Shown: positions 34,125-46,209 of the stretch, piece after piece
How the letters are laid out: the number at the start of each line of letters is the position of its first letter
How positions within the stretch are numbered: the first letter of the stretch is position 1
DNA from: Phoronis australis
Lineage: Eukaryota > Phoronida > Phoronidae
Direction of reading: 5' to 3'
Assembly (NCBI GenBank): GCA_002633005.1
Contig: NMRA01000790.1
Span: 1-64,000, forward strand
DNA: 64,000 nucleotides
Notes under the pieces: generated by a model
Database searches by the model: none
What the model was told of the DNA's origin: nothing
The model's input: the letters and a program-made list of their open reading frames with translations, nothing else
Translations under genes and position numbers: made by a program

Positions 34125-37050
34125 AAATTAGTTGATCAATCTCGTTGTTGCGGAACCGTTCCGCATATGGAACCATTCCGCAAATAATAATTTTGTGACC
34201 CTCACAATTTTTAAAAAATTTTCTTGCAGATTTCAGTTGAAATATATTCTATTCTCAATAGCATATCAAAATATCAATGTGTCAACATTAACAATGATTT
34301 ATGAGTGGGGAACTTGCTGAATGGTTTGTGATGCAGAAACCTACCTCAAGAAGACTCGAGAAAAATTGACATCTTGTATATGCCATTTTACCTCTTTTGA
34401 CAGAACCTTAACACAAGTAATGAAATATTCAAATCTCAACGTACAACAAGCATTAATCATAAAAGTATCAGAATATGTACCCTAACAATAATTAATTAAT
34501 AAATGTGACAGTTGCGGAACCATTCCGCATGCCGAAACATTCCGCAAACAATACTTTTGTGACACTCACAATATTTAAAAAATTTTCTTGCACATTTCAG
34601 TTGAAATATATTCTATTCTCAATAGCATATCATAATATCAATGTGTCAACATGAACAATGATTAATCAGTGTGGAACTTGCTCAATGGTTTGTGATGAAG
34701 AAATCTACCTCAAGCAGACTCGGGGAAAATTGACATCTTGTCTATGCCATTTTACCGCTTTTGGTAGAACCTTAACAAAAGCCATGAAATATTCGAATCT
34801 TAACGTACAAAAAGCATTAAACATAAAAGTATCAGAATTTCTACACTAACAATAATTAATTAATAAAAGTGACAGTTGCGGAACCGTTCCGCAAACAATA
34901 CTTTTGTGATCCTCACAAGTTTTAAAAAATTTTTCTTGCACATTTCAGTTGAAATATAGTCAAATCTCAATAGCATATGGAAATATCAATCAGTCAACAT
35001 GAACAATGATTTATGAGTGCGGAACTTGCTGAATGGTTTGTGATGCAGAAACCTACCTCAAGCAGACTCGGGGAAAAATCAACATATTGTCTATGGCATT
35101 TTACCGCTTTTGGTAGAACCTTAACACAAGCCACGTAATATTCGAATTTTAATGTGGAACAAGCATTAAACATAAAAGTATCAGAATTTCTACGCCAACA
35201 ATAGTTAATTAATAAAAGTGACAGTTGTGGAACGGTTCCGCATGCGGAACTGTTCTGCATGGGGAGTGATTTCCCAAACAAAATGGTTTTATGGGGTATT
35301 TCTTTTCACCAATCATCTTAAAATGCATTCCATTATCAATGCCACTTAAAACTTTCGATGTGACAACCCTAACAGTAATAAGTTGATCAATGTCATAGTT
35401 GCGGAACCGTTCCGCATGCGGAACCATTCCGCAAACAATACTTTTTTGACACTCACAATTTTTAAAAAATTTTCTTGCACATTTCAGTTGAAATATATTC
35501 TATTCTCAATAGCATATCAAAATATCAATGTGTCAACATGAACAATGATTAATCAGTGTGGAGCTTGCCCAATGGTTTGTGATGAAGAAATCTACCTCAA
35601 GCAGACTCGGGGAAAATTGACATCTTGTCTATGCCTTTTTACCGCTTTTGGTAGAACCTTAACAAAAGCCATGAAATATTCGAATCTTAACGTACAAAAA
35701 GCATTAAACATAAAAGTATCAGAATTTCTACACTAACAATAATTAATTAATAAAAGTGGCAGTTGCGGAACCGTTCCGCATGCGGAACCGTTCCGCAAAC
35801 AATACTTTTGTGATCCTCACAAGTTTTAAAAAAATTTTCTTGCACATTTCAGTTGAAATATAGTACTCTATTCTCAATAGCATATGGAAATATCAATGAG
35901 TCAACATGAACAATGATTTATGAGCTGGGAACTTGCTGAATGGTTTGTGATGCAGAAACCTACCTCAAGCAGACTCGAGGAAAATAGACATCTTGTGTAT
36001 GCCATTTTACCTCTTTTGACAGAACCTTAACACAAGTCATGAAATATTCAAATCTTAACGTAAAACAAGCATTAAACATAAAAGTATCAGAATTTCTACC
36101 CTAACAATAACTAATTAATAAAAGTGACAATTGCGGAACTTTCGCATGCGGAAAAATTCCGCATGGGGAGCGATTTCCGAAACCGAATGGATTTGCGTGG
36201 TATTTGATTTCACCAGTCAACTTAAAATGCATTCCATTATCAATGCCACTTGAAAGTGTTGATGTGAAAATCCTAACAGTAATTAGTTGATCAATGTGAC
36301 AGTTGCGGAGTCGTTCCGTATGCGGAATGGTTCCGCAAACAATACTTTTGTGATCCTCACAAGTTTTAAAAAATTTTTCTTGTAGATTCCAGTTGAAATA
36401 TACTCTACTCTCAATAGCATATGGAACTATCACTGTGTCAACATGAACAATGATTGATCAGTGGCGAACTTGCTGAATGGTGTGTGATGCAGAAACCTAC
36501 CTCAAGAAGACTCGCGAAAAATTGACATCTTGTCTATGCCATTTTACTGCTTATGGCAGAACCTTAACACAAGCCATGAAATATTCAAATCTTAACATAC
36601 ATCAAGCATTAAACACAAAAGTATCAGAATTTCTACCCTAACAATAATTAATTAATATAAGTGACAGTTGCGGAACATTTTTGCATGCGGAACCGTTCCG
36701 CAAACTATAGTTTTGTGAAGCTCACAATTTTTTAAACTTCTTACACATTAAGGTTGAAATATATTCTATTCTCAATAACACGTGAAAATATCAATGTGTC
36801 ATCATGAGCAAATAATTAATCAGTGGGGAACTTGTTGAATGGTTTTTGATGCAAAAACCTACCCCTAGCAGACTCAGGGAAAAATTGATATCTTGTCTAT
36901 GCCATTTTACTGCTTTTGGTAGAATGTTAATACATGATACGGAATATTCAAATGTTAATGTGTAACAAGGATGAATCATAAATGTATAAGAATTTGTACC
37001 GTAACAATAATTAACTAATAAATGGAACACTTGCGGAACCGTTCCGCAGG
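34125..37050 (+). repeat. Left arm: 363-bp units with GCGGAACCGTTCCGC palindromes
   Basis: Palindrome start points near 34150, 34514, 34878, 35401, 35765, 36302, 36687 and 37033 give a 363-364 bp period. Extra 174-bp units are inserted before 35401 and 36302. The 15-mer GCGGAAC-C-GTTCCGC is a perfect odd palindrome and is often doubled through ATGCGG. Between palindromes are conserved CAGTTGAAATATATTCTATT, CTACCTCAAGCAGACTCG and AATTAATTAATAAAAGTGAC. Confidence 0.88.
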
Positions 37051-39599
37051 ATGTCAATTTTATATTATAATATTTCCCAGTTAAATGGTTTTCTTACATC
37101 AGTGTTAGAGCACATTTTATTTTTCCATGATTTTTGGATACCTCAGAATTGAGCATTTTGCCTTCTATGCAAAAATTTAATCGGAAAAATAAATTTTTAA
37201 AAATTTTTTCTTTAATGTCCTGTGTATGTGCAATGACATGAGCAAAAAAGTAGGGTTTCCCAATTAGTTTTCAAGCTACAGGTATCTTAGCTCAAACAGA
37301 AAATTCACTTTCTCAAAAATATGCTAAATTACACAACTACAGCTGTGATTCACCTCATGATGATTTTGCCCTATCGATGGTAATGTGAAAAACGTTTAAG
37401 TTAAAGGGAATAAACTAACGAAACAAATTTCATCGTAAGTGAATTAAAATTTGCTGGTGTACAACGAATTAAGATGTAGTCATGTATAGTGTCTACACTT
37501 TTGTTTGTTAAAGAATTTATTTAGGAATGAGTAGAAAGTAAAAATAATAAAGTACCATTTGAATGACCACGTGATTCAACAGCCTAAAGATGGTAAAATA
37601 TTGTTCTTGTTTAAATAAGTTTGCAAAAATGTGGCTGCCATAGTTTTGGGTTCTCCTTGTTATATCAGCAGATTCCACAATTTAGAACAAAAACAATTGC
37701 CAAAGTTGCCATTTTTCCAGTTTAACAAGTAGCGAAGTAAATGTTTTCATTCTTTTTACTTTTGTTGAAAATTTGACAAAATAAAATTTTACTGTTCCAC
37801 CATATTGCGTTATAAATTGAGGAATCTTTACTTCAATGTATAGAGACCCTATCACTCTAACCAAGGTGTGGGAAATCTTTCTTAGCCACTGAAGTTAAAT
37901 TGCCAATCTCCTGTTGTCCTCTGCATGGTAATGTGATGCAAACAGAGCAATAAATGGTCAATACAGCTTGGAGGTCAACCTGCCAGTGTGTCAACTGGTT
38001 TATAAGAGTTGGACTTTGATTCAGAGATTTTGAGATTGTACACCCATAAATTAGGAGCCTGGTGAAAAGCAATGGTGTAAAGTAGAGGTTTAAAGATGGT
38101 GAAAAGTAAAAGTGAATAGAAAGAAAAGAAAAAAATACAAATTTATCAAAGACAGAACAACAAATTTCAGGCCAAAAGAATCCTCAAATATAACACATGA
38201 ATTGAATGTAGAGAATACAATGCTTTTGTGACAAACTTGTTCACTGTTTTGGGTACTACAGTTGCTTATACTGGTATGAAAAATATCCATGAAAACTCCA
38301 GCATAGAATGAACTTAAAGTTAATAAGTTATTATGCACCTAAAATACTTTAATTCTAAGGTGATTGCATTAGAATTAAATGGTCAAGTTCTAAGAAAAAA
38401 TGAACAATGACCTAGCAGTGTGCATAAACATTTTTAGGAATATATGATTAGTTGCTTAAATTTACTATCCCTCTTGGTGAGTGACTGTCTATTCTCAAGC
38501 AGTTCTTTAGTAGACCTGGCAAAGCCAACAATGCAGGGTATTAACTGATGTTATCAGGCTTGGCCTGAGCTAACTAATTCGATTACATAACTGGATACCA
38601 CTGTGGGGATAGTACTGGTTTTGAAATGAAATGGGGATGGTCAACCACCATTAGATATGACTGTTGAACTGCATATCTGATCCATATGAAAGTCTAGATT
38701 CATCAGCATCAATCAGTTTCACAACAGGCTAGTAGTTCATTTGTCACTTGCAATGTTAGTTTTTTCACTCTCATTAATGTTTTCACCAGAATTAGTGAAG
38801 GTGGTGTGGGGTGCCCTTGCCAGTTCTTGTAGTCAGTCTTAAATAAACAGAATTTGAGAAATTTCACTCACTCACTCTTACAGACATTCACACACATAAT
38901 TTGAAAATGGTGATAACAAAGATAATAAAAATACCAATAATAATAACACCAATAATAATAACACCTGGTAATTCTGATATTACTAATAGTAATTAGAACA
39001 ATAAAAAACATGTAGTAACAACTGCTATTATCACTATTTAAACGGCAGAGAAAACTGAGACTGTTGGGCTCTGGAAATGAAATAATATTATACCCCTATG
39101 GATATGGAATTGTGTGGTATTCAAAAGGCGTGGGTAATGAGCTTCGATTTTTAAAAGAATTTTGACAGCGTTGTATAGATATAGAAAATCAAATATGGCA
39201 AGAAGCTGTAAATTAGATGCATAGCAATTTTTCAAATTACATCTTAAAAAGGAAAATATTAGACATAGAGAAACCGTGTATGAGGTCTCCACTGGTGCAT
39301 ATTAGATGCACAAATCATTCGCTGATTATAGAATGATAAAGCTGGGACAACATTTTGAATGCTGAGAGAAGTTAAACTTCATTCAAGTTGGGACATTCGA
39401 AAAATTGAAATCAAGTACCTGACTTTTCAATTGTGTCCCCAGGCCTTAGAATTAGTTTTGAGATTCCAGTTGTCTCTTGAGAACTGTCCATATATTTTTC
39501 AAAAGTTATGCAAGCAAATGAAGAGCCAAGTGAAAAGAAATGTTGTGAAGTTCATGTTTTTGCTAATACGTGTAAACTGTCTGTACTAAACGATGATCG
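37051..39599. other. Core of foldback-like element
   Basis: AT-rich, single-copy-looking DNA. Three short reverse frames (37682-37864, 38090-38338, 39038-39292) have no recognisable motif. A minor AATAATAATAACACC microsatellite lies at about 38925-38962. No catalytic protein is recognised. Confidence 0.55.
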
Positions 39600-42093
39600 A
39601 ATGTGAACATAATAATGGGAATGAGCTCCACAAAGCCATTGGTTCTGGAACCATTCTGCTTGCGGAACAAATCCGAAACAGTAACATTGTTCAACTAATT
39701 ATTGTTAGGATTGTCACGTTGATACTTTCAAGTGGTATTGAAAATGGGATGCATTTTAACTTTATTGGGCAAAACAAAAACCCCGAAAAACCATTCTGTG
39801 TGGAAAATCGTTCCGCATGCGAAACGGTTCCGCAACTCACATTTAGGAAATAATTATTGTTAGGGTAGAAATTCTGATACATTCATGTTTATGCTTTTTG
39901 CACACTAAGATTTGAATATTTCCTGTCTTGTGTTAAACTCTACCATGAGCGGTTAAATGGCATAACCAAATGTCAATTTTTTCCGAGTCAGCTTGAGGTA
40001 GGTTTCTACAACACAAACCATTCAGCAAGTTCATCACTGATTAATTATGGTTCATGTTGACACATTGATCTGTCCATGTGTTATTGACAATATAATGTAT
40101 TTAAACTTTAATTCGCAAGCATGAATTTAAAAAAATGTGAGCTCCACAAAACCATTGTTTGCGGAACGGTTCAGTAACTGTCATATTGACCACCTAATTA
40201 TTGTCAGGATTGTCAGATTGATACTTTCAAGTGGCATTGATAATAGAATGCATTTTAAGTTCATTGGGCAAAACCAATACCAAGCAAAACCATTCTGTTT
40301 GGGAAAACGCTCCCCATGCGGAATGATTCCGCTTGCGGAACGGTTCCGCAGCTGTCGCATTGATCAACTAATTACAGTTAGGATTGTCACATCGATACTT
40401 TCAGGTGGCATTGATAATGGAATGCATTTTCAGTTGATTGGTGAAATAAAAACCCCGCAAAACCATTTTGTTTCGGAAATCGCTCCCCAAGCAGAATTTT
40501 TCCGCATGCGGAACAGTTCCCCAACTGTCACTTTTATTAATTAAATATTGTTGGGATAGAAATTCTGATACTTTGATGTTTAATGCTTGTTCCACATTAA
40601 GATTCAAATATTTCGTGGCTTGCGTTAAGGTTCTACCAAAAGCGGTAAAATGTCATAGACAATATGTCGATTTTTACCCGAGTCTGCTTGAGGTAGGTTT
40701 CTGCATCGCAAATCATTCAGCAAGTTCCCCACTGATTAACCGTTGTTCATGCTGACACATTGATATTTCCATATGCTATTGAGAATAAAGTATATTTCAA
40801 CTGAAATGTGCAAGAAAAATTTTTTAAAACTTGTGAGGATCACAAAAGTATTGTTTGCGGAACGGTTCCGCAACTGTCACTTTTAATAATTCATTATTGT
40901 TAGAGTAGAAATTCTGATACTTTTATGTTTAATGCTTTTTGTACGTTAAGATTCGAATATTTCATGGCTTGTGTTAAGGTTCTACCAAAAGCGGTAAAAT
41001 AGCATTAACAAGATGTCAATTTTTCGCCCGAGTCTGCTTGAGGTAGGCTTCTTCATCACAAACCATTCAGCAAGTTCCCCACTGATCAATCATTGTTCAT
41101 GTTGACACATTGATATTTCCATATGCTATTGAGAATAGATTATATTTGAACTGAAATGCGCAAGAAAATTTTTTTAAAACTTGTGAGAATCACAAAATTA
41201 TTGTTTGCGGAACGGTTCCGCATGCAGAACGGTTCTGCAAACGTCACATTTATTAATTATTGTTAGGGTACATATTCTGATACTTTTATGTTTAATGCTT
41301 GTTGTACGTTAAGATTTGAATATTTCATGGCTTGTGTTAAGGTTCTGCTGCCAAAAGCAGTAAAATGTCATAGACAATATGTCGATTTTTCCCCGAGTCT
41401 GCTTGAGGTAGGTTTCTGCATCACAAACCATTCAGCAAGTTCCCCACTGATGAATCATTGCTCATGTTGACACATTGATATTTCCATATGCTATTGAGAA
41501 TAGAGTATAGTTCAACTGAAATGTGCAAGAAAATTGTTTTAAAACTCGTGAGGATCAAAGAAGTATTGTTTGCGGAACGGTTCCGCATGCGGAACGGTTC
41601 TGCAACTGTCACATTGATCAACTAATTACTGTTAGGATTGTCACATCGATACTTTCAAGTGGCATTGATAATGTAATGTATTTTAAGTTGATTGGTGAAA
41701 TCATATACCCAGCAAAACCATTCTGTTTGGGAAATCGCTCCCCATACAGAACCATTCCGCATGCGGAATGGTTCCGCAACTGTCACATTGATCAAGTAAT
41801 TATTATTAGGATTGTCACATTGATACTTTCAAGTGGTATTGATTATGGAATGCATTTTAACTTTATTGCTCATGAGAATTAAAAATTTGCAGAACCGTTC
41901 CGCATGTGGAAGCCTTCTGCAACCGTCACATTGATTAATATATTATTGAGAGTGGGCACATTATACTCTCAAGTACTATTGAGAATGGAATGTAATTTAT
42001 GTTTATTGGGCCGGGAGAAAATTAAAAATTTTAGTCCTGTGCTAAACTTTTCTGTTTGTGGAACTCTTCTGGAACTTTCACATTGATTTTTAA
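39600..42093 (-). repeat. Right arm: inverted copies of the same palindromic units
   Basis: The palindrome here reads GCGGAACGGTTCCGC (40335, 40857, 41207, 41572), the reverse complement of the left-arm form, so the central base reports orientation. Flanking phrases are also reversed, for example CGAGTCTGCTTGAGGTAGG and TTTCAACTGAAATGTGCAAG. Both 363-bp and 174-bp unit types are present. Confidence 0.88.
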
Positions 42094-42942
42094 AAATATT
42101 CCCATTCTTACAAATTAATAAGATGTTCCCCGGCACAGCAGTCACGATATTCTGCCGACAGATCAAGACTGGGTTAAACAGCCTATACATGTAGCAGTTA
42201 CGTAAATAGCAATGGTAGTTAAATTTCAGAAGACTGGAAATGACTTCTTTATTAAAGACATACTTATGCAGTTTTACAATTGTAAAATGAAGAACCCGTT
42301 TATTAGGCAATTATGTGAATGAAGCTCTTATTTCAAAAATAGAATGGAAGGAAGGGCTGGAAGTGGGAGACAGGATGTTGTGGAAGTGGTAACACGCCAT
42401 TGTTTAAGAATACTGTCTGATGCTGCAATAAAACAGAATCTGTATCAAAGGGTGGTCGATGAAATAATTAGTTTCTATGTTTTTTGGGTGTACGTCGTTG
42501 TTGTACTGTGGCGGCAAAGTCAATTGAATTTAAGCGATTAACGTGTTTCTCAGACTGGAATCGCAAAATACACAGAAGGACCTCCTTTTCCACAACAATA
42601 CATTCTTTCCTTTTTCATTCTTGTTTTTGGTTTCGTCCCCGTTAGTATGTACACCCTAATTTTAGCAGTCAGTAACCCCTGTTGAAGAAAGTTTTTTGTT
42701 TAGAGGGCATTTGATAATGGATTTTTACAACAAGAATTGTTAAAGAAAACCTAGAACTTGCAGACTGGATTTTTAGAATATTTTTCCTAACTTACAGTGT
42801 GTTATTGCGATGTTGGCGCAGAAATCATGTAATTACCGTGAGCTAATATCTGTAAATGCAGCACACTCAGCAACGTCCATTAAAATGACTCCTTATTGAT
42901 TGTAGATCACCCTGACTTGAGCACCTATTTTGTAATTCACAG
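42094..42942 (+). other. Intron upstream of ankyrin exon B1
   Basis: Paralogous to 59396-60194 over its whole length, including AACACGCCATTGTTTAAGAA and TAATATCTGTAAATGCAGCA. No gene in it. Confidence 0.6.
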
Positions 42943-43050
42943 CGCGGTCGTACCCCACTTTTCGAAGCAGCAGGAGCAAGCCTTTATTTCACTGAACCCA
43001 ACATGAAGTTGCTGCTAGAGCACAAAGCCAACGTGAATGCAGTGAATAAG
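42943..43050 (+). CDS. Ankyrin-repeat exon B1 (36 residues)
   Basis: Acceptor GTAATTCACAG, donor AAG|GTAGGA, 108 nt, phase 0. Encodes RGRTPLFEAAGASLYFTEPN, then MKLLLEHKANVNAVNK. The canonical TPLH is TPLF, and the loop between helices is three residues longer than in exons A1-A3. It and exon B2 form a second exon subfamily with their own intron family. Confidence 0.8.
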
Positions 43051-44570
43051 GTAGGAAACAGTGGTGTGACAGGATTCAAAGTAAAAATGACATACCAGTC
43101 TGTTATTTTGATCGATACTTTTTGTTGACGCCTATTATTTCAGGACGTTTGATGTTGTGTACAGTGTAGCGTGCCTTTGTAATTAATGTTGGGAGCATTA
43201 ACATATTACGCCGTGAGTTGAGGGGGATGAATTTTGGAAAAGTTGACGATTTTTGAATGAAGGAGGTGGGAGGTTAAATTTATGGTGATGTCATCATGTG
43301 GTTTATTAGAACATCTCCATCACAGTACATATGGTTGGAAAACTGGTACACCTGTAGCAGAATCTGTCAATTTTTCGAAACCTACTGTTTCAAGCTTCAA
43401 AAAGTTGGTTATTTTTCACTAGGCTTATCTTATAAACACAGACAAACGGCAGTTTTACTTCATCACTGCCTATCACTGAGAATATTCATAGTGATGAAAA
43501 GCATAAGAGCTGGATTAGTTCTTCCAGCATCAGACGCGTTCATGTTTTTCGGGTGATGCGATGTACATTGTGACTTTGTTATGCATATACATGTATGCAA
43601 TGTTACGACAAAATATAATGTATTTCGTTATTCCATTATATGACAGAGTTTTTACTGCGCTCTCACGCTATTCCTCAAGTTTCATTGTTTAATGCCAAGT
43701 TTGCTCCACTGATGGCTGCTTCAGTTGAGACTGGGTTGAGAGTAACAGAAGACGATAGTGTTGTAGCATAGTATTGGCGACATATAAAGAGTTGTTATGA
43801 ATGATCAACAGTAATATTTCACATTTAATAACATTTCGCATTAATTGGAAGTTTCGGACCCAATGAATCTTTACACTGGACTTACTACATGTATTGGTCC
43901 AAGACCTTAAATTTCAAACAAGTTGTTAAAGTTGTAATGCTCAAAGGTTATAATTTTGTGTCATAGTGGAACATTCACTATTTGTATTTTTAACTTGATG
44001 AAGTGTAAATGAATTCATAGTGAGGTTTCTTGTGCAAACAATCCCATGAGTGGTCAACAAAGTTAAACTGCGGTTACTCGGACGTTCCAGGACCACCTTC
44101 GGGAGAACATAATGTTGATCTTTTTAGCACATACTCTTTGTACGCTATGAACTGTATGTTAGGGATTAGAGAGTGGTTTGCATTTCGACTAGACCAGGGA
44201 TCCGAGTCTTGCATGCTATCGGCGTGAATGCGAGCTTCAGCATTAAGTACTGTGTAAGTTCCTAACAACTTTTGAATATTGTATAATCACTATTTTATTC
44301 TGCTATTTCTACACATTTTATCATGCTGTTGTTTCCATGTGGTTAGAGGGTGACCTGAGTGAGTGTAACTTGATTTGACGGTCAGTAGAACACTTGGCAA
44401 CCAACCGCACTGCATCTTACTTGGTACTGTCACGCACGGGCAGATGACGATACTTTGTTCGTACACCTGTCAACTTCGACACCTTTGCATTTAATTTAAT
44501 TGCTAAAACTCGCGTTTCGGGAAAACACGTTTCATTGATTTGTGTAAAATCAATGGAAGCTGATTAAAAG
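43051..44570 (+). other. Intron segment downstream of exon B1
   Basis: Paralogous to 60309-61660. Contains a 65-codon frame at 44030-44227 whose paralog at 61269-61469 is also open; see findings. Confidence 0.5.
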
Positions 44571-44996
44571 TCCACCATCACCACCACCACCACCACCAAT
44601 GTCCACCGTCATCATTATCACCATCATCATCACATCATCAACATCACCGTCATCATCACCATCGCCAACATCATCATCGTCATCATCATGATCATCATCA
44701 TCATCACATCATCAACATCACCGTCATGATCACCATCATCATCATCATCATCATAATCATCATTATCATCATCATCACCGTCATCATCATAATCATCATT
44801 ATCATCATCATCACCGTCATCATCATAATCATCATCATCATCATAATTATGATCTTCATCATCGTCATCACAATCATTATTACCATCATCATCACCACCA
44901 TCATCATAATCATCATCATCATCATCACCATCATCACCACAACACCATCACCGCCCTCACCATCACCATCATCATCATCAGCACCATCATCAATGT
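44571..44996. repeat. CAT/ATC trinucleotide microsatellite, about 425 bp
   Basis: Nearly uninterrupted CAT/CAC/CGT trinucleotides with longer-period blocks such as CATCATAATCATCATTATCA. Long poly-Ile or poly-Met frames across it are artefacts of the repeat. The paralogous intron at 61.6 kb lacks it. Confidence 0.95.
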
Positions 44997-45790
44997 ATTT
45001 TAGGCCGTTGCTTTATTGCCACAAGGCTTCGCTAATGCGTTGATTCCTATTTCCATGTTTTGCATGACATCGTTTAGATATTTTGGACCTATTCAAATAA
45101 CTCTGAAATGGCAAAATTAAAAGCAATAAACATTTATATTAGTTCAAGTTTTTGTAGCGGGGCAATCCTTGGAGGACATAGGAAATTATCACCTGGCTAT
45201 AATGTACATGGTCGATATTGATACTTCATAACTCAGCTGGGGCATACAATAGTACAATTATCACTTTTGATACATGTACATAAGAGCACTAACACAAACT
45301 AAATCATTTGAGTCCCTTTGCTTAGGAGCTCCCAGAATGTTTAGAGATTTTGTGGTATGTAAACCACTGCATAATTTGGAGGTTCAAAATCTAGTATCAA
45401 TCCAGATATCAGTCTAGGTTTTTATAAAGGGAAAAATTTCTGTACAGTGTAAGCTCATTTAATTTTCCACACGAAAATCAATTTCAGAACCCCAGTAGTT
45501 CAAAAGATCACCACTTCTTAGTCCACAAAATATCAATTTATTTTAGGCTGTTGCTTAATTGCCACAAATCTTCGTTAATTGCTATTTTCATGTTTAGGGT
45601 GACATTGTTTTGACATTTTGGACGTATTCAAATAAATCTGAAATGCCAAAATTAGAAGCAGTAAGCATTTAACATTATTTGAAGTTAAACGCTGCAATCG
45701 GCGAAGCGCTGTCTACAAAACACCAGGTCGATATTTATACTTCTCAGCTTCGCTGGGGCATACAGTGGGCGCAACTATGGTCAACGTACA
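44997..45790. repeat. Diverged tandem duplication, period about 545 bp
   Basis: TTTTAGGCCGTTGCTTTATT...CTATTCAAATAACTCTGAAA (from 44997) resembles TTTTAGGCTGTTGCTTAATT...GTATTCAAATAAATCTGAAA (from 45541), and both continue to a GGTCGATATT and CTGGGGCATACA phrase. Confidence 0.7.
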
Positions 45791-46209
45791 CTGGATTAAC
45801 TCAAACGCATATTTTTGTGATCTTTTCACATGCCAAAATGCCACGTCGTTACCGGAATGTGAAATAATCCAAGCACTGCAGTTTCTTTAAGTGCGTGATG
45901 TGGTGGGGTCCTCCAATTGATGAAATAGCGAACAATACATCTCAGCATTTTCGATTGCCTGTGCTGCACTGGGACCATCCTCATCAGAGTTTGAGCTGCA
46001 TGCTCTGCCCTTCTGTTGTGAAATGCTCTACCTATCTTTCCGACCTTTTGTTGAAGTTAGTGCGCAGCCCATTGCACAATAAAAGTCACTCCATCGTTGG
46101 ATACCTGATTGCATTTTTTCACAATGGGAAATCAATGGATGAATATAAATACCTTAAAGTGATGTGCATAACATTTTCTTTGTTCCGCTGGGCACAGCTT
46201 GTTCTGAAC

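Larger units (their letters stand above)
34125..42093. mobile_element. 8-kb foldback-like element with inverted arrays of palindromic repeats
   Basis: Left arm (34125 to about 37050) and right arm (about 39600-42093) carry the same tandem units in opposite orientation around a 2.5-kb core. Relative to the paralogous locus (58450-59395) the whole block is extra: paralogy stops after CTTTTCAAGTAC (34124) and resumes at AATATTCCCATTC (about 42094). No transposase is visible, so it would be non-autonomous. Long, repetitive inverted arms with a short unrelated core are the architecture of foldback transposons. Confidence 0.75.

Noticed and set aside
38090-38338. 82-codon hydrophobic frame in foldback core
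   Set aside because: AT-rich Phe/Leu run with no start context or homology signal; expected by chance.
34125-42093. CRISPR-like array
   Set aside because: Units are about 363 bp with conserved spacers and inverted arms in a eukaryotic intron; no cas genes.
44704-45043. Long poly-Met/Ile frames on both strands
   Set aside because: They are translations of the CAT trinucleotide microsatellite.
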